This document shows, piece by piece, positions 24,209 to 32,703 of a stretch of 64,000 nt of DNA (positions are counted from its first letter, which is position 1; each line of letters begins with the position of its first letter). This stretch comes from Gp13-AA77 sp035949375. Lineage in GTDB: Bacteria; Acidobacteriota; Terriglobia; UBA7540. The stretch is from contig DASZIG010000057.1 in assembly GCA_035949375.1 (NCBI GenBank), positions 1 to 64,000 of the forward strand. The letters run 5' to 3'. Below the pieces are notes generated by a model. That model saw only the letters and a list, made by a program, of their open reading frames with translations, was not told where the DNA came from and did no database searches. The position numbers and the translations under genes were made by a program.

Positions 24209-25954
24209 TCACGCTTCGAGTTCCAGTTCCTCCTCAATTAACTGCCGACGGTACAATTCCGCGTAGTATCCGTCCTGATCGAGAAGCGCGGCGTGGGTGC
24301 CTCGCTCGACGATCTCGCCGTCGCGCAGCACCACGATTTCGTCGGCGTTCTGGACGGTCGAAACGCGATGCGAAATCAGGAGGGTGGTTCGCCCGGCCAC
24401 CACCCCGGCCAATTCCTGCAGGATCTTCTCTTCCGTGCCGGTATCGACGCTCGAGAGCGCATCATCAAGAATCAGAATGCGCGGATCACGAATCAGGGCG
24501 CGGGCGATTGCGGTGCGTTGCTTCTGCCCGCCGGAGAGCGTGAGGCCGCGCTCGCCCACCACCGTCTCAAATCCCTTCGGGAAGTCGCGAATCTCCGCCA
24601 AGATATTGGCGACGGAAGCGGCGCGCTCTGCTCCGGCCGGGCCGGCGTCCGGCGCGCCGAACTTTATGTTCTCAAGGATGGAATCGCTGAACAGAAACGT
24701 CTCCTGCGGCACGAATCCGATGCTGTGGCGCAGCAGCGCCAGCGAAATCCGCCGCACCGGGACGCCGTCAATCAGGAGGGTCCCCTCGGGCGCGTCCCAG
24801 AGACGCGGGATCAGGCTTACCAGAGTCGATTTTCCCGCGCCGGTCTCGCCCACAATCGCCACCGTGCGTCCGGCAGGAATGTGCAGATCGATGTTCTTCA
24901 AGACCGGGCGGCCGTCGTATGCGAAAGTCAGATTGCGAAATTCGATCTCACCGCGCAGGGCCCTCAGGGGCTCGGCCGCTGCGTCGCGGTCGTCAATGTC
25001 GGGCTTCGCCAGGAAAATCTGCCACAAGCGTCCGAGCGACGCCAGGCCGCGCTGCACCAAATTCGTCACCCAGCCGAGCGCGATGATCGGCCAGATCAGG
25101 TACATCATGTAGACGTTGAACGCGGCGAGCGTCCCCACCGAAATCCGCCCCTCGAGCACGTGGTGACCGCCAATCACCAGGATCAGCATGAAGGCGATGG
25201 AAAACATCAGGGCCAGCACGGGCCAGAGGAAGCTCGAGATCCAGATCAGGCCTTTATTGCGGCGCACCATCTCCTGGTTCATGTCATCAAACAGCGCCAT
25301 CTCGGGTTCTTCCTGGCAGAAAGAGCGCACCACGCGCACGCCGGAGAGGTTCTCGCGCACGCGCTCGGTCAGCTCGGAATAGAGGGCCTGGATGCGCTCG
25401 AAGCGATCGTGAATCCTCTGTCCGAACACCTTCACCAGAATCGAGACCACGGGCAGCGGAATGAGGGCGACCAGCGTGAGCCGCCAGTCGAGGTGGACCA
25501 TGAGGGCCACCGTGGCCACGCCCACCACCACGGTGCTGGCCGAGTACATGATGCCCGGGCCCACCAGGTTGCGGACGGCGTTGAGGTCGTTGGTGAGCTT
25601 CGACATCAGGTCGCCTGTGCGGGTCTCGTTGTAATAGCGCTGCGAGAGCTTTTCGAGGTGGGAGAACAGGTCGTTGCGCAGATCGTACTCAACGTCGCGC
25701 GAGATCCCGATCAGAATCCAGCGCATCCAGAACTGAAAGACCGCCTTCACGAGCGCCACGGCGAGCATCAGCGCTGCCAGGGACAGGAGCCTCTGGGCAG
25801 GCGCCGAACCGGACAGGCTGTCGATGCCGTCCTTGATGATGAGAGGAACGATCACTCCGACCAGTTGCGAGACGGTGAGGGTCAGAAAGCCCAGTACGTA
25901 CCGTTTCTTGTAGCGGGCCAGGTAGGAGAGAAGCGGGCTGAGACGTCGAAACAT
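24209..25954 (-). CDS. ABC exporter half-transporter (partner of the downstream one)
   Basis: This 581-residue protein has six membrane helices (about residues 15-300) and a C-terminal ATPase. Walker A is VGETGAGKSTLVSLIPRLWD, signature LSGGQKQRTAIARALIRDP, Walker B ILILDDALSSVDTGTEEKIL; here the catalytic Glu after Walker B is Asp (DD), so this is likely the ATPase site-degenerate partner of a heterodimer, while the neighbour at 21754 has DE. It is preceded by a TATAAT box on the minus strand (26016-26011). Its TGA stop is followed by word-repeat DNA and the four-helix-bundle unit. Confidence 0.92.
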   Translation of the reverse strand: MFRRLSPLLSYLARYKKRYVLGFLTLTVSQLVGVIVPLIIKDGIDSLSGSAPAQRLLSLAALMLAVALVKAVFQFWMRWILIGISRDVEYDLRNDLFSHLEKLSQRYYNETRTGDLMSKLTNDLNAVRNLVGPGIMYSASTVVVGVATVALMVHLDWRLTLVALIPLPVVSILVKVFGQRIHDRFERIQALYSELTERVRENLSGVRVVRSFCQEEPEMALFDDMNQEMVRRNKGLIWISSFLWPVLALMFSIAFMLILVIGGHHVLEGRISVGTLAAFNVYMMYLIWPIIALGWVTNLVQRGLASLGRLWQIFLAKPDIDDRDAAAEPLRALRGEIEFRNLTFAYDGRPVLKNIDLHIPAGRTVAIVGETGAGKSTLVSLIPRLWDAPEGTLLIDGVPVRRISLALLRHSIGFVPQETFLFSDSILENIKFGAPDAGPAGAERAASVANILAEIRDFPKGFETVVGERGLTLSGGQKQRTAIARALIRDPRILILDDALSSVDTGTEEKILQELAGVVAGRTTLLISHRVSTVQNADEIVVLRDGEIVERGTHAALLDQDGYYAELYRRQLIEEELELEA

Positions 25955-26010
25955 GATGGAAGCCGGTCGATGCGCCGGTGAGCGTGCACGCCACCGGTCC
26001 GTGACTATTA

Positions 26011-26016
26011 ATTATA
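26011..26016 (-). promoter_or_regulatory. TATAAT -10 element for the exporter gene
   Basis: A perfect TATAAT on the minus strand lies 56 nt before the ATG at 25954. A weak -35 region lies upstream. The expected leader is about 50 nt. Confidence 0.45.
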
Positions 26017-26063
26017 GGGGACGGCTTCGACCGGTGGCCAGAGACCGACTGGTGGCTGGACCA

Positions 26064-26168
26064 GGTCGGGTTCAGGCTGCCACCCGAGGTCCGGCAGGCG
26101 CCTGCCAACCTGACCTACCTTTCGGCTGCGGCAAGCATCCTAGTCGAGGGGTGCGAACCACCCTTTTT
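26064..26168 (+). ncRNA. Candidate structured RNA ending in an intrinsic terminator
   Basis: AGGTCGGGTT (26064-26073) pairs with AACCTGACCT (26108-26117) in ten consecutive pairs including one G-U. Directly inside, CAGGC (26074-26078) pairs with GCCTG (26101-26105), then TGCC (26079-26082) with GGCA (26094-26097). About 30 nt further is a terminator hairpin with a T5 run. No protein-coding gene lies upstream on this strand, and the next gene appears to have its own promoter after the terminator. The 5' end is unknown, probably between 26016 and 26060. It may be a small RNA or a leader. Confidence 0.5.
26149..26168 (+). terminator. Intrinsic terminator
   Basis: GGGTG (26149-26153), five-base loop, CACCC (26159-26163), followed by TTTTT (26164-26168). 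It is oriented for the plus strand, where no coding gene precedes it. Confidence 0.7.
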
Positions 26169-26171
26169 GCT

Positions 26172-26201
26172 TTGACGAGGCCCGGTATTTGATGGTGAAA
26201 T
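26172..26201 (+). promoter_or_regulatory. Putative promoter for the exported Gln/Ala-rich protein
   Basis: TTGACG (26172-26177), an 18-nt spacer and TGAAAT (26196-26201) lie 52 nt upstream of the ATG at 26254 and just after the terminator. Confidence 0.4.
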
Positions 26202-26253
26202 GATCGGGTGGGCGTCGGGCACACCCGCAGACACCAGTATTGAGGCAGAGAGA

Positions 26254-27000
26254 ATGGACAAGAAGCTTTTCGGTACCTGCACTCTCGCGCTGGCCGTGGC
26301 AATGAGCGCTCCGCTGCTGCGAGCGCAAGACCAGCAGAATCAACCGGCGCCAGCCGCGCAACCGGCGGCGCCGCCGGCGCAGCAACTGGCGCAGCCGGAT
26401 CAGCCCGCCGACCAGCCTGCCGATCAGCCGAACGGCACGCAGATCGTGATACCGGAAGGGACTGAGTTCAAACTGCAGCTTCACAGCAGCTTGAATTCGA
26501 AGACGACCAAGGCCGGCGACCGCGTCCTGACAACGCTCCTCGACCCCGTCGCGGTGGAGGACGAGGACGTGCTCGGCAAGGGTATCCGCGTCGATGGTCA
26601 CGTGAGCGAGGTCAAAGAAGCGGCCCGGCGCGGCCGGGGCGGTGATCTGATGGTGATTTTTGACACCATCGAAATGCCGAGTGGCGAGAAGGTGGCGATT
26701 CAGGGCTCGCTTACGGAGGTTTTTTCAGCCACGAGCGGCGGCAGTCAAAAGGTAGGGCCCGAAGGCGATCTCAAGGGTAACGGCGCGTCGCACAAGGAAC
26801 AGGCGGCGCTGATCCTGGCGCCCGCGGCGCTGGGCGCGGCGGGCGGTCTCGCTCCCGGCATAGCCGGAGCCGGAGCCGGCATCGCCATGGCTTACTTCCT
26901 CCCGCATGGGAAACAGGCGACGTTGCTCGCGGGCTCGCTCATCGGCATGCGCCTCGACCGCGACGTCACGATCACGATGCCCGGCCAAGACGCGAAATGA
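26254..27000 (+). CDS. Exported hypothetical protein with Gln/Ala/Pro-rich linker
   Basis: I do not recognise a named family for this 248-residue protein. It has a signal peptide (DKKLFGTCTLALAVAMSAPLLRA), then a low-complexity Gln/Ala/Pro stretch (residues about 25-65), then a conserved-looking beta-rich part (IPEGTEFKLQLHSSLNSKTT and RVLTTLLDPVAVED) that resembles acidobacterial exported proteins with an IPAGT...LNSK pattern. A Gly/Ala-rich hydrophobic segment near residues 190-225 could be a membrane hairpin. The ATG at 26254 follows GAGGCAGAGAGA. No operon partner is apparent. Confidence 0.65.
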   Translation: MDKKLFGTCTLALAVAMSAPLLRAQDQQNQPAPAAQPAAPPAQQLAQPDQPADQPADQPNGTQIVIPEGTEFKLQLHSSLNSKTTKAGDRVLTTLLDPVAVEDEDVLGKGIRVDGHVSEVKEAARRGRGGDLMVIFDTIEMPSGEKVAIQGSLTEVFSATSGGSQKVGPEGDLKGNGASHKEQAALILAPAALGAAGGLAPGIAGAGAGIAMAYFLPHGKQATLLAGSLIGMRLDRDVTITMPGQDAK

Positions 27001-27151
27001 TCTTTCGGATGACCCGCTGTCGCTGCCCCTGGGTGGTCATGCCGGCATAGAGCGGCGTCTGGGCGAGCGTGCAAACCGCCCCGATTCTTCGACCGTTTTC
27101 GCACCTCAAGTTTCCAATGCCATAACCGCGACCAACGCCGTGCCGGTGTCG

Positions 27152-28642
27152 TCACGGCCGCTTGTGTGCCGTCACGCGGATCCCGTGCCGCGGGCGCAGC
27201 GTGACGCTGGGAAGTAGCGCGATCGACTGGCCCGGCACCAGGCTCAGATGGAATCGCTGGGCAATGGTGGCAAGGATCAGCGCCGCCTCCATCTGCGCGA
27301 AGCCCGCTCCGATGCACACGCGCGGTCCGCCTCCGAAGGGAAAATAGGCGAAACGGGGCAGAGCGCCGCGACGGATGGGATCGTCGCGCCAGCGCTCGGG
27401 GTCAAAGCGCTCCGGATCGGGGAAGAATCGGGGATCGCGATGGGTGATCCATTGCGAGATGAACACGTTGGTTCCGGCTCGCAGCCGGAATCCGCCCGCA
27501 TCGAAGGCTTCGCGGGCCTCGCGGCCGATACCCCAGGCCGGCGGATAAAGCCGCATCGACTCCTTGAGCACCATGTCGGTGTAGCGCAGTCGCGGCAGAT
27601 CCTCAGGGGTCGGAGCGCGCCCCGCGAGCTCCCGGGCGAGTTCATCCGCGAGCCTGCGCTCGGCTTCCGGGTTCAGGCCGAGCAGGTACCAGGTCCATGA
27701 GAGTGCGAGCGCCGTGGTCTCATGGCCCGCGAGGAACAGCGTCATGGCTTCGTCGCGAACCTGACGGTCGTCCATCGCTCCGCCCGACTCGTCCTGGGTC
27801 TGCAACAGGAGGCCGAGCAGATCGGTCTCCCGGTCGGCGGCAAAATCGGCGCCCGCATTCGCAGTCCGACTGGTCGAAGGCTTGCCGCCGCCTGCGGCGC
27901 GGCGCTCACGGATCATGCTGTACAGGGCCGCGTCGAGCCGGCGCACCGCCTGACCCATCTTCGATGTGCGCGGCAGCGCCAGCCAGCGCGGCAGCACCAT
28001 CGCCATGCGGGCGTAGTCCGAGAAATTTTCCATCACAACCTGCAAGGCCTCGCCAATCGGGCCGACGTGCGATGAGACGTCCGCCCCGAAAAGGCACTCG
28101 GCCACGATCTGCAGCGTGAGGCGCATCATCGCCTGGTGGACATCGAAGGTCTCGCCGTCCTGCCACTGGGAGACGGCCCGGCCGGCGTCATCCACCATCA
28201 CGCGGGCGTAGCGAAGGATATTCCCCCGATGAAATGCGGGCTGCACCAGGCGGCGCTGCCGGCGCCAGGTTGCTCCCTCGCTGGTCAGGAGCCCGTCTCC
28301 GAGCACGGCGGTCAGCGCCCGATAATCGCGCGACTTGACGAAGTTTGCCGAGTTCGTGATCAGGACGCGCTCAATGTCGTCGGGATTCGACAACAGGCAG
28401 ACCGGAATATGCATGAAGCGAAAGGAAACGACGTCGCCGTAGCGCCGCGCACAATCCGTCATAAAGCCCAGAAGGTCGCGACGGAGTTCCAGCATGCTGC
28501 CGAGAAGAAATCGTCCCTTGGGTCCGGGCGGGAGCCCAGGCATGAGCGCGGGCGGAGCTTTACGGGCTACGGCAGTTGCGGGCATATTCGGGCCGTCACG
28601 ATGCGTGCTCGGGATCGTTGATTTCTGGAGCGAGGTCTTCAC
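27152..28642 (-). CDS. Cytochrome P450
   Basis: This is a 496-residue soluble P450. The proline-rich PPGPKG is near residue 40; the I-helix oxygen-binding motif is LFLAGHETTALALSW; the K-helix ExxR is KESMRLYPPAWGIGRE; and the heme loop is FPFGGGPRVCIGAGFA with the axial Cys near residue 443. It would oxidise a lipid or secondary metabolite using electrons from ferredoxin or a reductase that are not encoded here. The GTG at 28642 directly follows the TAA of the upstream gene (TAAGTG), suggesting coupling; the ATG at 28585 is an alternative start. Confidence 0.93.
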   Translation of the reverse strand: MKTSLQKSTIPSTHRDGPNMPATAVARKAPPALMPGLPPGPKGRFLLGSMLELRRDLLGFMTDCARRYGDVVSFRFMHIPVCLLSNPDDIERVLITNSANFVKSRDYRALTAVLGDGLLTSEGATWRRQRRLVQPAFHRGNILRYARVMVDDAGRAVSQWQDGETFDVHQAMMRLTLQIVAECLFGADVSSHVGPIGEALQVVMENFSDYARMAMVLPRWLALPRTSKMGQAVRRLDAALYSMIRERRAAGGGKPSTSRTANAGADFAADRETDLLGLLLQTQDESGGAMDDRQVRDEAMTLFLAGHETTALALSWTWYLLGLNPEAERRLADELARELAGRAPTPEDLPRLRYTDMVLKESMRLYPPAWGIGREAREAFDAGGFRLRAGTNVFISQWITHRDPRFFPDPERFDPERWRDDPIRRGALPRFAYFPFGGGPRVCIGAGFAQMEAALILATIAQRFHLSLVPGQSIALLPSVTLRPRHGIRVTAHKRP

Positions 28643-29419
28643 TTAACGCGGCAACGTCTCCTCCACGAGTGAACGCCGCTTCGCGCGCGCAGGCGGAAAG
28701 CCGGCCGCCGCTCGCGCGTCCGGCGGACTCGCGAGCCGCTCGCGAACAAAGGCGGTCAGCGCCAGGCTCGAGTACTCCGGCGGGCGCACGGGGAATGACG
28801 GCTTCGACCTGAAAAACTCGGCCTCGATGCCAGCCCCGAAATCGGGTCCGACCTTGACCCCCCACTCGGTCCCCAACCGGACCCCCAACTGGACGCCCGA
28901 AACGGCGCTGCTGCCATTGCGCGCCTCGTCCGTGGACGCGGTCCGATTTTCGACCGGGACGAGCGCGTGTGCCCGGCGAATCCAGCGTCCGGCGGACGCC
29001 TTGAAGTCGGCCCGGGACGGATCCAGCACCACCAGGTAAAGCAGAGGGTCGATAAATTCCATGATGCTGTTGCTCTCGATGATCACCGAGGGAGCGCAAT
29101 CGAGCCTGCGCGTCAGAAGGGGCACGGCCGCGCCCAGTTGGCCTTCGCGCACACGCAGCCAGAGCGATTGCCGTGCGCCGGCTGCGAGGTATCGTGAGGT
29201 GTCGCTTCCGGTCGCCGGATCGCGCTCCTCGGTGACGGCGAAGGGATGCTCCCTGGGGGCGCATTCGCAGGCGTGTCCGTCATGCGAGCAGACGCCGTGG
29301 CCATACTGCGTGATCTTGACGGCGGTCCAACCGAGCGTAGCGAACTCGCGGATCAGGGCGGACATCACCGAGGTCTTGCCGATGTTGCGCGTGTGGCCGC
29401 CGACCACCACAACCTGCAT
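28643..29419 (-). CDS. MobB-like P-loop protein with Cys/His cluster
   Basis: This 258-residue protein starts with VVVVGGHTRNIGKTSVMSAL, a P-loop of the MobB/SIMIBI type, and contains IIESNSIMEFIDPLLYLVVLD in place of a Walker B. At about residues 43-54 is VCSHDGHACECAP, a Cys/His cluster that may bind a metal. Residues about 175-195 are four-residue repeats ending in Gly, encoded by five 12-nt tandem repeats (28835-28894). Its partner is the P450 immediately downstream. Real MobB helps attach GMP to molybdopterin, but no other molybdenum-cofactor gene is here, so that role is not supported. The ATG at 29419 follows GGGGAGG. Confidence 0.6.
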   Translation of the reverse strand: MQVVVVGGHTRNIGKTSVMSALIREFATLGWTAVKITQYGHGVCSHDGHACECAPREHPFAVTEERDPATGSDTSRYLAAGARQSLWLRVREGQLGAAVPLLTRRLDCAPSVIIESNSIMEFIDPLLYLVVLDPSRADFKASAGRWIRRAHALVPVENRTASTDEARNGSSAVSGVQLGVRLGTEWGVKVGPDFGAGIEAEFFRSKPSFPVRPPEYSSLALTAFVRERLASPPDARAAAGFPPARAKRRSLVEETLPR

Positions 29420-29532
29420 CGAGAGCCTCCCCTCGGCGTCCAGTATACCCCGGCTTGTTCCGGGCCGATTCTCGCGGGGCGCCTGGCAGCCAACACTGGA
29501 CACCTGCAGCTGCCTTGCCGATCGACCGGGAA

Positions 29533-29562
29533 TTGCAGTTCGCGGTCGGTCGGGTGTATCTT
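29533..29562 (+). promoter_or_regulatory. Putative promoter of the 266-aa exported protein
   Basis: TTGCAG (29533-29538), 18-nt spacer, TATCTT (29557-29562), followed about 70 nt later by AAAGGAGG and the ATG at 29634. Confidence 0.5.
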
Positions 29563-29633
29563 ATCGCTCGTTGGAAAAATGAAAGCGCAAAACCCCGGGT
29601 TAAGGTCCGCCCGGCGAAAGGAGGATACCTGTC

Positions 29634-30434
29634 ATGTCGAGAAGAAGCGCGATTCCGGCAGCGGCCATATTGGTGGTTTCAGCAATGCTGCTCCTCAGTC
29701 TGACCGCGCTCGGGCAGCGCGCGCCTCGGTCCGGACAATCCGGCCTTACGATCCCGAGCTACTGCAATCCGTGCCTGGAATACGCCGGGGACTTCGACCC
29801 GAACAATGCCCAGGCAAACGGTCTCGCCAACAGTTGCACCCTCGATTACGATTGCAGCGATCCCTCGGAGTCGAACATCGTCTATGTTCCGTTCACGGTG
29901 CCGGTAGGGCAGCAATGGCAAGTCTCCGGCCTGTTCACGAACAACATCTCCACGGTGAGCGTCATCGACCCTCCGGAGGCGTACTGGTCCATCTCCATCC
30001 TCAAGAAGGCGGGTCAACCGAACGAGGTGCTCTATGAGGGGACGTCGCCGGCCTCATTTACCCTGACGGGAATGGGCGCACCGCTCATCAACGTGTACAA
30101 CGTGCTGGTCAAAAACATTAAGACCCCCACTGGCGGCCCGATCGTTCTGAAAGCGGGCAGGTACTGGTTGGCGGTTGTGCCGCAGTGCACGAATGCAAGC
30201 GATTCGGCTTGCTCCTCGGCCGAGTACTTTGCCGCCGATGTGGAAGACATGCCGCCTCCCAATCAGTTCGGCCCGCCGGAGCCGTGGGATGACTCCTTCT
30301 TTTATTCGGCCACCTTTGGCTTTGACTATGAGCCCACTTGGGGTCCGAGCGGACCCTGCTCCGGCGTCGGCTGTGATGCCTTCTCAGCCGGAGTGGTCGG
30401 CAAGGCCATGCCTGACGATGGCCCCGCCGAGTAA
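29634..30434 (+). CDS. Exported hypothetical protein
   Basis: I do not recognise this 266-residue protein. It has an N-terminal signal peptide (SRRSAIPAAAILVVSAMLLLS) and a mature part rich in Pro, Asn, Asp and Ser with about eight cysteines, compatible with disulfides in the periplasm or outside. Phrases such as VPFTVPVGQQWQVSGLFTNN and LKAGRYWLAVVPQC look like a beta-sandwich, as in surface proteins predicted to describe an object's appearance in many Acidobacteria and Planctomycetes. The AAAGGAGG ribosome site is strong. It is convergent with the TonB remnant, with an inverted repeat between. Confidence 0.75.
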   Translation: MSRRSAIPAAAILVVSAMLLLSLTALGQRAPRSGQSGLTIPSYCNPCLEYAGDFDPNNAQANGLANSCTLDYDCSDPSESNIVYVPFTVPVGQQWQVSGLFTNNISTVSVIDPPEAYWSISILKKAGQPNEVLYEGTSPASFTLTGMGAPLINVYNVLVKNIKTPTGGPIVLKAGRYWLAVVPQCTNASDSACSSAEYFAADVEDMPPPNQFGPPEPWDDSFFYSATFGFDYEPTWGPSGPCSGVGCDAFSAGVVGKAMPDDGPAE

Positions 30435-30520
30435 CGCGCCCGGCCTGTCCTCGACATTCGCGCAGTTGCCGATGTGAGCCCGGCTATGTTGCTCAACTGA
30501 GCGCGATGGGCGAGATGGAA

Positions 30521-30552
30521 TGGTAGAGGCGGCCGAGCGCCGGCCTCTACCA
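30521..30552. terminator. Bidirectional terminator-like hairpin
   Basis: TGGTAGAGGC (30521-30530) pairs with GCCTCTACCA (30543-30552), with GGC/GCC pairing inside the loop. It lies between two convergent genes. No T run follows, so its strength is uncertain. Confidence 0.5.
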
Positions 30553-30572
30553 TAACTCGAAGGGCGCCTCAG

Positions 30573-30623
30573 TTAGAACGTGCCTTTTGTTAGAACGTGA
30601 CTTTTGTTAGAACGTGACCTTCA
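30573..30623. repeat. Three 17-nt tandem repeats over a stop codon
   Basis: TTAGAACGTGMCTTTTG-type units at 30573, 30590 and 30607 repeat three times. The third carries the stop codon of the TonB remnant, so its last codons and stop are copied twice downstream. Confidence 0.85.
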
Positions 30624-30891
30624 GCCCCCATTCAACGCTGCGGGGCCCACCGAAGGCAAACACTCCCGAGCCAAACAAAGTTCGATTCGTGCGCAGACCC
30701 GGCGTGGTGGTGAGGTCGATCGACGCGCCCGGAACCACAGCGCGCGAAGAGTCGGTAATAGTCCCTTCGATGCTGCCCGTTGAAATGGTGGTCTGTGCAA
30801 ATGCGGCCGGCACCAGTGAAAGAAGCAGCGCTGCGATGATCATTCCGGGTTCCGCGCCCAGGGGGCCGCGGAAATACAGCCTCTCCCTCAT
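30607..30891 (-). pseudogene. Collapsed TonB-dependent receptor (both ends, no middle)
   Basis: This 94-residue frame joins a receptor's first and last pieces. It has a GGAGGAG ribosome site, a signal peptide (IIAALLLSLVPAAFA) and STGSIEGTITDSSRAVVPGA, the start of the carboxypeptidase-regulatory domain of Oar-like receptors. After about 25 more residues it runs directly into a terminal beta-strand ending RSVEWGLKVTF, typical of the receptor C-terminus. About a thousand residues of plug and barrel are missing, in frame. It may still be secreted but cannot be a pore. Confidence 0.75.
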
Positions 30892-31070
30892 GAACTCCTC
30901 CCCCGGCTGACGCCGTTGGCTAAGCGGCCGTGGCCGAGCGGTGTGCCACAGTCTGCTTCCTCCGATTCGTGTGAGTGTAACGAGGTTTTAACCCTGGCGC
31001 AACGGATAGGCCGCCCCGGTGCTGGGCGTCGCTTGTCAATGTGGAATTCCTTTCGCGCAGCGCCATTGCC

Positions 31071-31139
31071 GCGAAGGCGGGAATCCACTTTAGAAGTCCA
31101 TGGAAATACGATTGTCAAAGACTGGATTCCCGCCTTCGC
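31071..31139. repeat. REP-like palindrome
   Basis: GCGAAGGCGGGAATCCA (31071-31087) recurs as its perfect reverse complement at 31123-31139, 35 nt apart. The GGATTCCCGCCTTCGCGAGAATGACG word is of a type seen as interspersed repeats in many bacterial genomes. The rest of the ~420-nt spacer (30892-31313) shows no gene. Confidence 0.75.
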
Positions 31140-31313
31140 GAGAATGACGGTGTCCCGAGGTTCCGCAAATGACGCCAGCATCGCCGCCCCTACACCCGAA
31201 GCAATACGCGGCGAATTTTCAAAAAGTTTGCCTTTGCCGGCAAAAATCCCCGTGGCCAATAGATTTTTCTTCTGCGTACCATCCGAAGCGTTACAGAATA
31301 TAGGCGGAGCGCT

Positions 31314-32525
31314 ATGGATAAGCCGAAGCACCAAGGCGCGGCAGGACTCGGGACCCGGGCGGTTTGGTCCGGGGAACATGGTGAGCGTTGGGCCGGAGCG
31401 ACGCAAGTCTCTGTCGCCCTCAGCGTGTCGTTCGGTTACGCGACGGTGGAAGAGTGGTTCGAAGTCGCGCTTGGCCACAGACCCGGCCATATTTATGGAC
31501 GCAACACCAATCCCACTGTGGCGGCGTTTGAAGAGAAGCTCAAAGATCTGGAAGGCGCGGAGGCCGCGACCAGCTTCTCGAGCGGCATGGCTGCGATCAG
31601 CAACACTTTGTTTACTCTCCTCTCTCCCGGTGACCGGGTGGTTTCCATCCGCGACACCTACGGCGGCACAAACAAGCTCTTCGTTGAGTTTCTGCCGCGC
31701 TTCCAGATCGGCGTCACGCTTTGCGACACCACGGACCACGAGGCCATCGAGGCTGCGATGGCGCGAGGCTGCAAGCTGCTGTATCTCGAGAGTCCGACCA
31801 ACCCGACCGTGAAGATCGTCGACATCGCGCGGCTCTCCGCGGCGGCGCACCGTTATGGAGCGCTGGCCGTGGTCGATAACACGCTTGCCACCCCCATGAA
31901 TCAGCGTCCGCTTGAACTCGGGGCCGATCTCGTGATCCACAGTGCCACCAAGTTCCTTGGCGGTCACGCGGACGCCCTGGGCGGCGGCGTGTGCGGTCCG
32001 AGCGATCTGGTCAACCGCATCTACCACTTCCGGGAGATCAACGGCGCATGCCTGGAACCGATGTCCGCATACCTCCTGTTGCGGGGAATGAAGACCCTTC
32101 ATCTGCGCGTGCGGCAACAGAACGAAAGCGCCATGCGGATTGCTCGATTTCTCGAGTCGCACTCGCGCGTCGCCAGGGTCTTCTACCCGGGACTCGCCGC
32201 GCACGAGAATCACGATATCGCCTGCCGCCAGATGACCGGCTTTGGGGGTGTGCTCAGTTTTGCGCTCCACGGAGGGTTCGAGGCGGTGAAGGAGTTCCTG
32301 CCGAGGCTGCGGTATGCGAATCTGGCCGCGAACTTGGGCGCGGTCGAAACCGTAGCCGGGCCGCCGGCGACCACCAGCCACGTCGAATCCAAACCTGAAG
32401 AACGCGCGGCCAGCGGCATTCCTGAAGCCCTGATCCGTTACTCGGTCGGCATCGAGGACGCGGACGACTTGATTGCCGACCTCGAGCAGGCCCTGGACAG
32501 TTGTGGCGAACCGGCGAGCCGATAG
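31314..32525 (+). CDS. Trans-sulfuration PLP enzyme (cystathionine gamma-synthase/lyase family)
   Basis: This 403-residue enzyme is of the Cys/Met metabolism PLP family. YGRNTNPTVAAFEEKLKDLEGAEAA and FSSGMAAI are family motifs, and the PLP lysine is expected at residue 213 in HSATKFLGGH. The C-terminal SVGIEDADDLIADLEQAL is the usual end. Family members make or break the C-S bond of cystathionine, O-acetylhomoserine or methionine; the sequence does not decide between them. The ATG follows GGCGGAG. It is monocistronic, with the dispersed repeat just downstream. Confidence 0.88.
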   Translation: MDKPKHQGAAGLGTRAVWSGEHGERWAGATQVSVALSVSFGYATVEEWFEVALGHRPGHIYGRNTNPTVAAFEEKLKDLEGAEAATSFSSGMAAISNTLFTLLSPGDRVVSIRDTYGGTNKLFVEFLPRFQIGVTLCDTTDHEAIEAAMARGCKLLYLESPTNPTVKIVDIARLSAAAHRYGALAVVDNTLATPMNQRPLELGADLVIHSATKFLGGHADALGGGVCGPSDLVNRIYHFREINGACLEPMSAYLLLRGMKTLHLRVRQQNESAMRIARFLESHSRVARVFYPGLAAHENHDIACRQMTGFGGVLSFALHGGFEAVKEFLPRLRYANLAANLGAVETVAGPPATTSHVESKPEERAASGIPEALIRYSVGIEDADDLIADLEQALDSCGEPASR

Positions 32526-32600
32526 GCTCGCTCGTGCGGGTCTGAGAAAACTGGGACTGTGTAGCCCCCGAGCTAGCCCCAGCGTTACCCCAAAAACACG

Positions 32601-32703
32601 CAGAAAAAAAAGAATCTAAAATTTTGCAAAACGAAGCCACTAAGATCAATAGAATCAATAAATCGACCTGAAAAATGGGCCAAAACGAAGTCAAACGAAG
32701 CCA
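32601..32703. repeat. Dispersed ~100-bp repeat, copy A
   Basis: From CAGAAAAAAAAGAATCT to AAACGAAGCCAA this stretch matches 53735-53836 almost base for base, with one A-indel and about six substitutions. It contains AAACGAAGCCA words at 32629 and 32693 plus a variant between. A further copy of the word lies at 32805-32816. The rest of the 390-nt spacer holds no gene. Confidence 0.9.

Noticed and set aside
28643..29419. Molybdenum cofactor biosynthesis role
   Set aside because: Only the P-loop type suggests MobB; no moa, moe or mobA gene is nearby, and the Cys cluster and tail are not MobB features.
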